Source of the DNA: Pleomorphochaeta sp.
Lineage (GTDB): Bacteria > Spirochaetota > Spirochaetia > Sphaerochaetales > Sphaerochaetaceae
NCBI GenBank assembly: GCA_028532815.1
Contig: JAQQAS010000040.1
Span: 38,838-102,837, forward strand
Length of the DNA: 64,000 nucleotides
Reading direction: 5' to 3'
Every line of letters starts with the position of its first letter. The stretch's first letter is position 1. A model generated the notes under the pieces. That model saw only the letters and a program-made list of their open reading frames with translations, ran no database searches and was not told where the DNA came from. Positions 9,637 through 19,114 of the stretch are shown in pieces. The position numbers and the translations under genes are program-made.

Positions 9637-10986
9637 ATGACCGCTGAACAGAAAAGCGCAATAGATATCGCAGCAAAAGGCTTAGTAAACCGTTTTGGAG
9701 CAATCAAATTAGAAAACATTACCAACAAAATACACCCGTCTTTAAAAGGTGTTAAAGCTATTTCTATTCATAAACAATTAAGAGAAACAGAAAGTTCTGA
9801 ATATGTTGTAAAAGATGACGTTTTAAAGATTATCTACTTTGATATTACCTATGATAGAACTGAAGAAGTTTTACAAGCAAAAGATGAATACAAAGAATGG
9901 AAGCTTATAACTTGGGAAGATATTAAAGATTATCAAGATACATACGATCTACCATTATGCGATAAGGCAAAAGTATTATTTAATTACTGCTGTAGCATAA
10001 ACAAAGATTTAATAGAGAACAAACAACTATTTGCTTTTAGGTTTAGCAATTATGTTAATACTCATAAAATTGTGTCTAAATGTTCAATTACTAAGTTTTT
10101 GCTAGAACCTTTTAAACTTCCTGTTTGGGATAAAGAATTAGAATCTTTAATCTATGATGCTATATATAACCAAACTTCTTGGTTATGTTACGGAAGAAGT
10201 AGAAATGAAAGAATATCTCATTCTTGGTTAAATAAAGCAAATGAATCTGTCAAAGATTTATCTAGAGAAGATTTTGAAAAAGTATATTTGCTAGCTAAAG
10301 CTGCAACCAATTTTTATGGCGTTATTTCAATTAAAAACTTCCAAAGATTATTAAAGATTTATTATAAAGAAATTAAAATTAGTAGAGATGAATTAACTAC
10401 TATGTTTATGAATTTTGATGATGAAAGTAGACTTTTCCTTTTTGCAAATCATTTAGTAACTGATAGAATTTATGATTGGAGTTTTGATTTATTTAAAGAT
10501 GAAACACTACAAAAACTAGATCCTGAAAATTTTAGTAATTATAAAAATAATAAAAACAAAGAAACAAATATTACACCTTTAGATACAAATTTAATTACTG
10601 AATATAGTTTTGCTATGATAAAGAAACAACAAGAAAATAAAAAATTCTTAGTATTAGCAAAAGATGAGCTTCTAAAATATTTAGATAGAAGTCACTTAAA
10701 AGAAACAGAAAACTATATAAATCTTGAGAATTATTACATTCAAATTGGTGGATATTATAAAGAAAACATTAAATTATTTAGACAGATTTTTAATAGCTAC
10801 GTAAATAATTGTGGGGACAATTCTCCAAATATAGTTAGAAACTTTTTCTTATCAACTAGATTCTCAGAACATGAAGATGCAAATTTAGAATATTTACTTC
10901 TTCTAGTTCAAAAAGCTTTCAATGAAGCACCAAAGTGGATAAACAATGGCTTCAGTGCTCTTGAAATAACCAGTGTTGGTCAATAG
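9637..10986 (+). CDS. Conserved-looking soluble protein of unknown function (449 aa)
   Basis: I do not recognise a defined family. The protein is soluble, mostly helical and charged, with no signal peptide, membrane helix or obvious catalytic motif. Two stretches, LAKAATNFYGVISIKNFQRLLKIYYK (about residues 220-245) and the C-terminal LVQKAFNEAPKWINNGFSALEI, faintly recall the helical region found before SEC-C metal-binding tails in Firmicutes proteins, but no SEC-C cysteine motif is present here. The ATG follows TTAGAGGAGACAAG, a strong ribosome binding site. It is the last gene of the aroA operon, 26 bases after the C-S lyase, and converges on addA with a five-base gap and no visible terminator. 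Confidence 0.75.
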   Translation: MTAEQKSAIDIAAKGLVNRFGAIKLENITNKIHPSLKGVKAISIHKQLRETESSEYVVKDDVLKIIYFDITYDRTEEVLQAKDEYKEWKLITWEDIKDYQDTYDLPLCDKAKVLFNYCCSINKDLIENKQLFAFRFSNYVNTHKIVSKCSITKFLLEPFKLPVWDKELESLIYDAIYNQTSWLCYGRSRNERISHSWLNKANESVKDLSREDFEKVYLLAKAATNFYGVISIKNFQRLLKIYYKEIKISRDELTTMFMNFDDESRLFLFANHLVTDRIYDWSFDLFKDETLQKLDPENFSNYKNNKNKETNITPLDTNLITEYSFAMIKKQQENKKFLVLAKDELLKYLDRSHLKETENYINLENYYIQIGGYYKENIKLFRQIFNSYVNNCGDNSPNIVRNFFLSTRFSEHEDANLEYLLLLVQKAFNEAPKWINNGFSALEITSVGQ

Positions 10987-10991
10987 TTGCT

Positions 10992-13900
10992 CTAATAGAA
11001 AAACTCTCTATCTACAGCTCTTAGATAGACAACACAACCTTTAACACAGCTGTTAGGATTCATTCTCTTAACAGCTGTAATATAGGTTTCTATTTGATTC
11101 TTATGTATTGATGGATTTCTAAATTTATCAGTTTTAAAATCTACAACTATATAATCATTGTTATCAGTTTTAATTAACAAATCAATAAACCCTTCAACAA
11201 CTAAAAAATCTCCATTTTCAACTTCAACTTTAGAAAAGAAGCCTACTTCACATTTGCTCTTATTATCTTTTACATATTTATTATAAAATTGACTATTTAT
11301 AAAATCTGAAGCATATTCTTTTGCTACTGTTTCAATTAAATTTATTTGAGACTCTTTAAGTTTTGAAAGAGAGGACCCTTTTGATAATACAGACTCATCA
11401 GTTAAACTTTTAATAGGTTCTCCCATTATTAAATTTTGAACATATTTATGACAAAGAGTTCCAAAATCAGTATAAACATCTTCATTAGTTTCACTTAATT
11501 TCTGTAATAGAGTATCAACTTTGGAATTTGATAGAGGTTGTCCCTCCTCATAATTTCCATCATCTTTATGAGCAAATAATTTAGTAACTGCGATATTTTT
11601 AGTCCTTGTATCATAAACTTCTTCACCCTCATTATAATACTTCTGATTTTTTAAAAACTGTTTTCTCTCTACAATTGGTTTTTCTTCCACTTTAACATAA
11701 TTTTCATAGATACTAACAATTTCAATATCTTTTACAGTTAAGTATGGAAGTATTTGATCACTCTCATCTAAAGAAGCATTATAAATCATATTAAGTAAGG
11801 ATTTATTTTTATTGCCTAAAACTTCATTTTCAATAGTAGTTTGGATTGTTGCTGACATTATTAAATGAGTTTTTGCTCTTGTTAAAGCAACATATAATAT
11901 TCTCTTAATCTCTGCTAAATCCATTTCTTTTCTTAGAGCCTTAGCTCTATCAATAAAGAGGCTATCATATTTCTCTTTTTTAGTTTTTTTATCGATAGAA
12001 ATGCAATGTTTTGGAACAGGTATATTATTCTCAATAGAAAAAGAAACACCTTTATCTCTGATTTGAGTGCCCATGTTTGCAACAATTACTATAGGAAATT
12101 CTAGACCTTTCGATTTGTGAATGGTCATTATTTGAACTCCTTTTGCTTGTTCTTTTAAAACAGCGACTTCTTCTTCTGTGGAACTAGATCCCAAATTATC
12201 CCTAATTTCATCAAGGAATACAGATAAAGAGAATTGGTTTTCATCAAACTTTTTAGCTAACCTATATAGATAATCGTAATTATCAATATACAAATGATAA
12301 TTAGGTTCACAAATATAATAATATCTTAACCCCGCATCCCACCAAATAAAACTAAGCAAGGAAGAAATATCATTATCTATAGACAATTCAACTAATTGGT
12401 CAAAAGTTTTTTTAATAGCTACTAAATTTTCTTGGTCTTTAGAATCTAAGGGGATATCACATTCAAATAAATTTTCACAATCAAAACTGTTTAATAATAA
12501 TAAAATAGACTTTTCACTAATTGAGGCAAGAGGCCCCTTTAATACACTTGTATATGCTAATTTATCATCTGGATAGATAATTAATTGAAGAATATTATAT
12601 ATATCATTTGTTAAAGCTTCTAAAGGAAAAGCCTTATTATCTTGTATTATAAAAGGAATTTTCTTTGCCCTAAGAGCTTTTTCAAATTCAATTTGATGAG
12701 TTTTAGATCTAAGAAGAATGGCAATATCATCCACCTCAGGCCTCTTTAACCCATTCTTAGATGGAATTAGATATTTGTCACTCGTTAGCATTTTATTTAT
12801 AACTTTAGCTATTTTAGTAGCCTCACAAGCTGCTGAGGAGGCTTGTTCAACACTTTCAGAAATAATAGATTTACTTTCTGCACTTTTTATATATAACTCT
12901 ATTTTAGGATCAAGTCCTTCAATCTTATCTCTATATTTCAATGATTCAAACTCTGCTTCAAAGGGTTCATTAGGATTTTCAAAAACTTTAGCAAAAGCTT
13001 TATTAAAATATTCAATCAATTTAGGTTCACTTCTATAGTTAACACCAAGATTAATTACAGTACCACCACTACCTTCAATCTCTTTAGATAAGGCTTTGAA
13101 AACCGAAACATCAGCATCTCTAAATCTATATATACTTTGTTTCTCATCCCCTACAAAAAACAATTTTCTCTTTTCTACTGAATCAATTGTAGGAATTGTA
13201 TCATTTGATTCATTTTTTTTCTCACTTAATAAATAAGTTAAGTCCTTTTGTAGCTGGTTATTGTCTTGGAATTCATCAATCATGATAAATTTAAATTTAT
13301 CTTTATATATCTTTCTTATTTTTTTATTATTTAACAATATATCAACAGATAAATGGGCAATATCGCTAAAGGTTAAAATTCCAGCCTTTCTTTTTTCTTC
13401 AAAAATCATAGATTTAAGAACTTCAAGAGATTCTACTACTTCTTTTAAATGATTATTTTCTTTAACAAAATAAAGAGATTTTAAGTCAGAAATAGTATCT
13501 TTTAAATTTTTACAGTTCTCAGCTAAATCAGCGGTTAATGGATTAGAAGGGGCTTTTCTTGGTGCTGTGATGATTATAGTATTGATTGTCTTTATAAAAT
13601 TAAGACTATCATTTTCTTCTTCTATTAATTCTTGATAATAATTTTCTATTGTATTAACAGCTTGAACGGCTTTAGGCGTAAGTTTCCCATAATCCCCTTC
13701 AATTACTAATTTAAATAAATTAAACATTTTATCAAGATTTGTGTTAATTGAATCAATAATTAAAGATTCACATTTATTATATAACCTTTCTTTATCAAAT
13801 TCTAAAGGAAAATAAAAACTTGAATTAGCTAATTTAACAATGATGTCTTCAATTATTGAGTTCGGAGGATAAGCTTTTGATAAAAATCTAAAACCTGGCA

Positions 13901-14363
13901 ATATATCTTCCCTTTCGATTAATTGTTGAGTACACCTTTTGGTAATTTGTGAAGCTTTATTGTTGTCGATAGTAAAGTCCCCTGGAATCCCATATCTAAT
14001 ACAATCTTGTTTAACTATTTGATTACAAAAGGAATCAATTGTTGATATTGTAGCTTTAGAAAATAATGAGAATTGCTTAGCCATAATTGGTGATTTATCT
14101 TTAACAGATAATAGTTGTTTATATATTCTCTCATACATTTCAGCTGCAGCTTTTTTTGTAAAAGTTAAAGTTAAAATTTCATCACAATTTGCTTCATTCT
14201 GTAACAATAAATTTAAAAACCTATAGGAGAGAACAGTTGTTTTACCTGCTCCTGCTCCAGCTTTTACAACACAGTTATCAAAACATTCTACAGCTTTTTT
14301 TTGTTCCTTAGTTAATTTATGTTTATTTTGTAATAGTTCTTCAATATCTAATTTGTTTATCAT
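10992..14363 (-). CDS. addA: AddA-like ATP-dependent helicase/nuclease (UvrD/RecB superfamily)
   Basis: Large subunit of a RecBCD-type double-strand-break processing enzyme. The 1123 residues run: Walker A AGAGAGKTTVLSYRF (about 34-48), LTLTFTKKAAAEMYERI (motif Ia), IMIDEFQDNNQLQ (Walker B, about 365), VGDEKQSIYRFRDAD (motif III), VNYRSEPKLIEYFNK (motif IV), IMTIHKSKGLEFPIVIV (motif V) and LYVALTRAKTHLIM (motif VI). A C-terminal PD-(D/E)XK domain ends in VVEGFIDLLIKTDNNDYIVVDFKTDKF, with the Asp and DFK catalytic residues present. Size and order match AddA. It starts within the last four bases of the addB-like gene, so the subunits are translationally coupled. Confidence 0.9.
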   Translation of the reverse strand: MINKLDIEELLQNKHKLTKEQKKAVECFDNCVVKAGAGAGKTTVLSYRFLNLLLQNEANCDEILTLTFTKKAAAEMYERIYKQLLSVKDKSPIMAKQFSLFSKATISTIDSFCNQIVKQDCIRYGIPGDFTIDNNKASQITKRCTQQLIEREDILPGFRFLSKAYPPNSIIEDIIVKLANSSFYFPLEFDKERLYNKCESLIIDSINTNLDKMFNLFKLVIEGDYGKLTPKAVQAVNTIENYYQELIEEENDSLNFIKTINTIIITAPRKAPSNPLTADLAENCKNLKDTISDLKSLYFVKENNHLKEVVESLEVLKSMIFEEKRKAGILTFSDIAHLSVDILLNNKKIRKIYKDKFKFIMIDEFQDNNQLQKDLTYLLSEKKNESNDTIPTIDSVEKRKLFFVGDEKQSIYRFRDADVSVFKALSKEIEGSGGTVINLGVNYRSEPKLIEYFNKAFAKVFENPNEPFEAEFESLKYRDKIEGLDPKIELYIKSAESKSIISESVEQASSAACEATKIAKVINKMLTSDKYLIPSKNGLKRPEVDDIAILLRSKTHQIEFEKALRAKKIPFIIQDNKAFPLEALTNDIYNILQLIIYPDDKLAYTSVLKGPLASISEKSILLLLNSFDCENLFECDIPLDSKDQENLVAIKKTFDQLVELSIDNDISSLLSFIWWDAGLRYYYICEPNYHLYIDNYDYLYRLAKKFDENQFSLSVFLDEIRDNLGSSSTEEEVAVLKEQAKGVQIMTIHKSKGLEFPIVIVANMGTQIRDKGVSFSIENNIPVPKHCISIDKKTKKEKYDSLFIDRAKALRKEMDLAEIKRILYVALTRAKTHLIMSATIQTTIENEVLGNKNKSLLNMIYNASLDESDQILPYLTVKDIEIVSIYENYVKVEEKPIVERKQFLKNQKYYNEGEEVYDTRTKNIAVTKLFAHKDDGNYEEGQPLSNSKVDTLLQKLSETNEDVYTDFGTLCHKYVQNLIMGEPIKSLTDESVLSKGSSLSKLKESQINLIETVAKEYASDFINSQFYNKYVKDNKSKCEVGFFSKVEVENGDFLVVEGFIDLLIKTDNNDYIVVDFKTDKFRNPSIHKNQIETYITAVKRMNPNSCVKGCVVYLRAVDREFFY

Positions 14364-17044
14364 TTAGTGGAATACCTCTTTCTGCAAACTTGTCTATAAT
14401 TACAATTTTGGCAATTTGTATCGGAAGGAGTTGTCATGAACTCTCCATTTAATATTTGCATTATCATATCTTTCATAATCAAATCAAAAGTTATGTCTAT
14501 TTGTTTTAAATCACTAGGATAACCTTCCTGCCACATGTCAAAATAAGAGCCTTTACCAACACCATAATAACAAGCATTAACAACATTAGCCCCTTTTTTT
14601 TCTAAGAGCTTTTTATAACAAGGAAATTGATAATCAGGGAAGTCTTCCCTTTTATCTTCATAAGCTTTTTTATACCAAGTAGATCCAATTGGAGGGTTCC
14701 CAGTTTTATAATCTACAATAGCAAAGTCTCCTTCCCCTAAATTAACAACTCTATCTATTTTACCATTTAAAGAATAAAAATAAGGTTGGTCATTAATTAA
14801 TATCTGTTCATTAGAAATATAAGTTTCTTCCATTTCTTCTGATCTACATGTATTAAATTTCTTGATTTCCATATCTATAAATTCAGTTGAAAAATTCTTG
14901 TATTTATCTAATATGTAAATTTGAGTTGAGATTGGAGGAGACTTTTCACTTTCAAAATATTCTTTTAATCTATTTTCTTTTATCTCATCTAGCCAAATAA
15001 TGTATTTCTCTTTATTTGAACTATAAAATTGTTTATCTTCTTTCATAACCTTTTCAAAGAATTCTTGAAATACTTTATGAATAATAGTTCCAATTTCATT
15101 TGGGGCATAAGATACAACATTATAATCCTTTCTATCTATACTAAATAAATACTTTAGAGCAAAAGCATAAGGGCACTTCTTAAATAAATTAATACTAGTT
15201 GCAGAAAAATTTAATAATCCCTCTCTTTTAATTTTATCTAATAAAAATGAATTAAACTCTTCTTCAATTTTTCTATTAACATATCCTTCATTTGTAAAAC
15301 TCAATACATTAGTTAACGCTCTTTTAAGAGTTATTGATTGAAAATATGTAAGTTTCGCATCAACTTTTTGTGAAGACCATAAATCTATTTCATCAATATA
15401 TGGTTTATAATCTAATTTAAAAGGAGAAGGAATTATACTATTTCTCTCCATAAAGAAGGGTGGAGCAATTTGTGCACCATCGTATGTTGTATCGCTGTAG
15501 AGAAAATAAGTAATACCACTATTAAAACAATAATCTTTAATTACAGAGGTTGTTAAATCTTCTTCTTCTCTTAATACTTGATCTTCTACTGTAGGGGGCA
15601 ATAGAGATAAAGGTTTATCAACAATTTCACTACTCTTATTATTTATATCAACAACAAAGTGATATGGTATATCTAATGATGCAGATAGTGGATATTCAAA
15701 TATTCTTATACCATCCCTATTGCCTTGTTCTACATAATTCTCATTTTCTAAAAGACGAATATATAACTTATAAAGTTGTTTTGTTTTATTTAATTTACAA
15801 ATCTTCATAGCTGAATTAATAGAATCTAGCTTGTCTATTGCATATCTATAACTTTTTTCACCTTTTGTTGAAATCCAACCTTGGTCTTTTTTTAAGATTA
15901 AATTTTCTAAGCTATGTAAAGCAATTTGTAAATCTTTGATAGTTTCACATGTATTTAATTTTATAACAAGATTTTTAAATCTTTTATAAAAATCAAATAA
16001 TTTTCTATTATTTTTTAATCTAGTTATCCAATAATCTGCTTCAAATTTATTACTACCATGATCAATGTTTGCATCAATAGCATATCTAATTAATTCTCTA
16101 TTAAAGCTCATATCTTCAAAAGGGAAAGCTCTTTCTAAGAAAAAACCTTTCATATCATCAAGCGCAAAATTATTATCATATAGATTTGATAAATAAATTA
16201 AATATTTACCTCCTGGATATTTACTTAAACTATAACCTTTTGCCTTAGATATTGGAATTCCAAAGCGTTTTGCACCTAATTCAATATCTTGAATATCCTT
16301 ATCAAAGGAGCATAAAGTAATTGCTATATCCCTTGATAAGATTTTCCCATCTAGGAGTTTCTTCACCTCTCTAAATAAGGTGTTTTGTAATTCATCAGTA
16401 TTATTAAAAGCAATTAATTTACTATTATTTTGATAGCTAGAATCATTCTCATCTAATTCTTCAATATTAATTGTATGAATAAATTGGGGATTATTAAGTT
16501 TATTTAAAAATTTTTTACAGCCAGCTTTTGTATCACAAGCTATAATAGAATATTCTTTTTGAAGAATTTCTTTAGGAGTAAAGTCAATAGAAGGATCTTC
16601 AAAAGAAGGTTCAAACAGATTATTTTGTTTCAAAAATTCACTATATTTATTATATAATAAAATAACATCATCTTTAAAATCCTCTTCTAATGTTTCAAAA
16701 ACATTACTTTCAACAGCACTCTTTAACTGTTTTAAGATATTGATTAGATAAGATGTAAATCTACCAATTGACTCTGGATATTCATTGCTAATTAAATATT
16801 TTAATTGATTATTTTCCAGAAAATTAATTATAAAAAATTCTCTAATTTGATTATTTACCTGTGTTAAATCATCATGATTAGGTAAAAAATATTCTTTAAA
16901 AGTATCGTAAGAAATAGCTCTATCAGATTCTAATACATCATATTCATAGGCATATTCAATTGCATAATTTCTAGCTATAACTTCATTGTGAAAAACACAA
17001 GTTCGTCCTTTTTTTAATTCTTCAAAAACAATTTTTCTATTCAT
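14360..17044 (-). CDS. addB: AddB-like PD-(D/E)XK nuclease subunit
   Basis: Partner of the AddA-like helicase. The 894-residue protein is shorter and more diverged than Bacillus AddB and has no Walker A motif near its N terminus. The C-terminal third is clearly an AddB-type nuclease: FSATSINLFKKCPYAFALKYLF (first iron-sulfur Cys), IGTIIHKVFQEFFEKV, NGKIDRVVNLGEGDFAIVDYKTGNPP (catalytic Asp and DYK), and the terminal CQNCNYRQVCRKR giving the other three cluster cysteines. It is therefore probably an active [4Fe-4S] nuclease with a degenerate helicase part. It is first in a two-gene operon and uses an ATG preceded by AGGGAAAAAGT. Confidence 0.85.
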   Translation of the reverse strand: MNRKIVFEELKKGRTCVFHNEVIARNYAIEYAYEYDVLESDRAISYDTFKEYFLPNHDDLTQVNNQIREFFIINFLENNQLKYLISNEYPESIGRFTSYLINILKQLKSAVESNVFETLEEDFKDDVILLYNKYSEFLKQNNLFEPSFEDPSIDFTPKEILQKEYSIIACDTKAGCKKFLNKLNNPQFIHTINIEELDENDSSYQNNSKLIAFNNTDELQNTLFREVKKLLDGKILSRDIAITLCSFDKDIQDIELGAKRFGIPISKAKGYSLSKYPGGKYLIYLSNLYDNNFALDDMKGFFLERAFPFEDMSFNRELIRYAIDANIDHGSNKFEADYWITRLKNNRKLFDFYKRFKNLVIKLNTCETIKDLQIALHSLENLILKKDQGWISTKGEKSYRYAIDKLDSINSAMKICKLNKTKQLYKLYIRLLENENYVEQGNRDGIRIFEYPLSASLDIPYHFVVDINNKSSEIVDKPLSLLPPTVEDQVLREEEDLTTSVIKDYCFNSGITYFLYSDTTYDGAQIAPPFFMERNSIIPSPFKLDYKPYIDEIDLWSSQKVDAKLTYFQSITLKRALTNVLSFTNEGYVNRKIEEEFNSFLLDKIKREGLLNFSATSINLFKKCPYAFALKYLFSIDRKDYNVVSYAPNEIGTIIHKVFQEFFEKVMKEDKQFYSSNKEKYIIWLDEIKENRLKEYFESEKSPPISTQIYILDKYKNFSTEFIDMEIKKFNTCRSEEMEETYISNEQILINDQPYFYSLNGKIDRVVNLGEGDFAIVDYKTGNPPIGSTWYKKAYEDKREDFPDYQFPCYKKLLEKKGANVVNACYYGVGKGSYFDMWQEGYPSDLKQIDITFDLIMKDMIMQILNGEFMTTPSDTNCQNCNYRQVCRKRYSTK

Positions 17045-17080
17045 ACTTTTTCCCTATTAATAAATAAAGCTAATAATATT

Positions 17081-17086
17081 ATTATA
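17081..17086 (-). promoter_or_regulatory. Candidate -10 element of the addBA operon
   Basis: TATAAT on the minus strand, about 37 bases upstream of the addB start, inside the divergent region shared with the CPBP gene. The -35 (TTTATA at 17 bp) is weak. Confidence 0.4.
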
Positions 17087-17165
17087 CTACACAAACCTTG
17101 AATTATAAATTGAATTAACTTTAATTTAATTATAAACTCAGATATCATATAAAAAAGGGATTGTG

Positions 17166-18062
17166 ATGAAAGAAAATAAAAATTATCGAATATTATGGAT
17201 TATTTCATTTTTTGTAATAGTATCATTTTGGTTATTACTTGGATCAACTTTGATAAATATCTATTCAAATTTATCATACTCTTTAGATAATAATAACAAT
17301 TTCTTTAACTCTGAAATATATAATTATATTGGAGCAAATATCCCTTTTTTAAGTATGTGGTTAGGTTTTTATTTCTGTTTTAAATATATCAATAATATAA
17401 AAATTAGTAAATTAATAAATTCTAAGACTTCTATAGATGTAAAACTCTTTACTAGAGTATTCATTTTTTCAATTACCTTTTTTATTGTTGTTATATTAAT
17501 TGGAGCTCTTTTAAATCTATATGATTTAGAATTTATAGAAAACAAGTGGGTAGAGAGATTAATATTAATACCTATCACTTTAATACTAACACCGCTTCAA
17601 GTAATTGCTGAGGAAATATTATTTAGAGCTGTTATTCTAAAGATAATAATTAAAGACTATGATGCTTTAACAAATAAAAAGAAAACATTACTGCATTCTA
17701 TAATTATTTCATTATTGGTTGGAATAATTTTTATCATTCCTCACCTATATAATCCAGAAGTAGATTCAAATTTTATTAGTGCAATCTCCTATTATTTATT
17801 ATTTGGAAGCTTAGCAACTTTCTCAATTCTTGTTACATCTGGTTTAGAAATTGCAATAGCTATACATCTTGCAAATAACTTTGCAATAACATTTTTTAGT
17901 ACTTATGAGAATTCTGCACTAACATCTATTCCTCTCTTTATTGAAAGGAATGAAATAAATGGGGCAAAATATTTTGAAGTATTTTGTTTATTATTGCTTT
18001 TTGTTATTATAGCAATTAGAGAGAGAAATAAAATAAAAGCTTATTTGAGTCAAAAACAATAA
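17166..18062 (+). CDS. CPBP-family intramembrane metalloprotease
   Basis: Polytopic protein of the CAAX protease/bacteriocin-processing (Abi) family. It has about eight hydrophobic segments and the three expected active-site elements: VIAEEILFRAVIL (EExxxR), the His of FIIPHLYNP and the His of IAIHLANNF. The ATG at 17166 is preferred over a GTG one codon earlier because it lies five bases after AAGGGA. Substrate is unknown; family members process prenylated proteins, bacteriocins or anti-sigma factors. It precedes the DRGH nuclease gene by 11 bases and is probably cotranscribed with it and the flavoprotein gene. Confidence 0.88.
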   Translation: MKENKNYRILWIISFFVIVSFWLLLGSTLINIYSNLSYSLDNNNNFFNSEIYNYIGANIPFLSMWLGFYFCFKYINNIKISKLINSKTSIDVKLFTRVFIFSITFFIVVILIGALLNLYDLEFIENKWVERLILIPITLILTPLQVIAEEILFRAVILKIIIKDYDALTNKKKTLLHSIIISLLVGIIFIIPHLYNPEVDSNFISAISYYLLFGSLATFSILVTSGLEIAIAIHLANNFAITFFSTYENSALTSIPLFIERNEINGAKYFEVFCLLLLFVIIAIRERNKIKAYLSQKQ

Positions 18063-18073
18063 AAGGATTTCGT

Positions 18074-19114
18074 ATGGCAAAGAAAAAAAGTTCTTTAAAA
18101 AGAACTATTAAAAATTTATTTATATTAATATTATTATTTTTAATATTATCAATTATTTCATTATTTGTTGCTCCAAGTGAAGAAGAATGGCAAGAAAAAC
18201 AAACCATATCTCTCCAAGTAGAGTCTATTGATAAACTTGAGTTGCCAGCTCCTATTGAAGGTGAGCAAATTATCCAACATGATGGTTATCTCTTAAGTTA
18301 TAATGAAAAATATGAACAAGCAAGTTATGTTGCATATAAATTAACTCAAAATGAACTTTATGGGCCTAATGAAAGAAAAGACAATTTTAGAGAGGATCCT
18401 CTAGTTAAAACAGGTAGTGCAAGTTTAAATGATTACAAAGGAAGTGGTTATGATAGAGGTCATTTATGTCCTGCAGCTGATCAAAAAGAAAGCGAAAATG
18501 CAATGTCTGAATCTTTCTACATGAGTAATATGAGTCCACAAGCTCCTGATTTTAATAGAAGAATATGGGCTGATTTAGAAGGTTGTGTTAGAACCTTTGC
18601 AGATAACAATTTAGAAATATATGTTACTACAGGGCCGGTTTTAACTGATGGACCTTATGAAACTATTGGTGAGAATGAAGTTGCAGTACCTAACTATTAC
18701 TATAAAGTTATATTAGACTATACAAATCCTGAAATTAAAGCTATCGGATTTATTCTTCCTAATAAAAAAGCCGAAAAAAGCCTAGAAGAATATGCTACTA
18801 GTGTAGATAAAGTTGAAGAAATTACCAATATAGACTTTTTTGTTAATCTTCCTGACGATGTGGAGGAACAATTAGAGAGTAAATATGATGTTAGACAATG
18901 GGAATTTACAGAATTTTTAGCATCACAAGGAAATGGCTCTTTTGATGGTAGTGCTGTTCAAACTAACGTTACTACAAATCAATCTCCACAAGGGTTTTCC
19001 ACCATATTTAAAGAGGGATCTATGTATATCTTAGTTCAAATCAAAAAAGAAACACTTTCCTTATTAGAAGAATTTGTCCCAAAAGAGACTCTTACATCTT
19101 TAGGAATAACCTAA
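18074..19114 (+). CDS. DNA/RNA non-specific endonuclease (NUC1/DRGH family), membrane-anchored or secreted
   Basis: Metal-dependent beta-beta-alpha nuclease that digests DNA and RNA. An N-terminal KKKSSLKRTIKN stretch followed by a hydrophobic segment (about residues 14-32) is a signal anchor or uncleaved signal, so the catalytic domain should face the periplasm or outside. The catalytic core is intact: GYDRGHLCPAAD with the general base His130, MSNMSPQAPDFNRRIW with Asn152 and the metal-ligand Asn161. Beyond residue 265 there is a 70-80 residue C-terminal extension I do not recognise. It probably has a nutritional or defensive nuclease role. The following gene starts at the very next base, so coupling is likely. 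Confidence 0.92.
   Translation: MAKKKSSLKRTIKNLFILILLFLILSIISLFVAPSEEEWQEKQTISLQVESIDKLELPAPIEGEQIIQHDGYLLSYNEKYEQASYVAYKLTQNELYGPNERKDNFREDPLVKTGSASLNDYKGSGYDRGHLCPAADQKESENAMSESFYMSNMSPQAPDFNRRIWADLEGCVRTFADNNLEIYVTTGPVLTDGPYETIGENEVAVPNYYYKVILDYTNPEIKAIGFILPNKKAEKSLEEYATSVDKVEEITNIDFFVNLPDDVEEQLESKYDVRQWEFTEFLASQGNGSFDGSAVQTNVTTNQSPQGFSTIFKEGSMYILVQIKKETLSLLEEFVPKETLTSLGIT

Noticed and set aside
12718..13038. 106-codon plus-strand frame inside addA
   Set aside because: Antisense shadow of conserved helicase sequence, no independent support.
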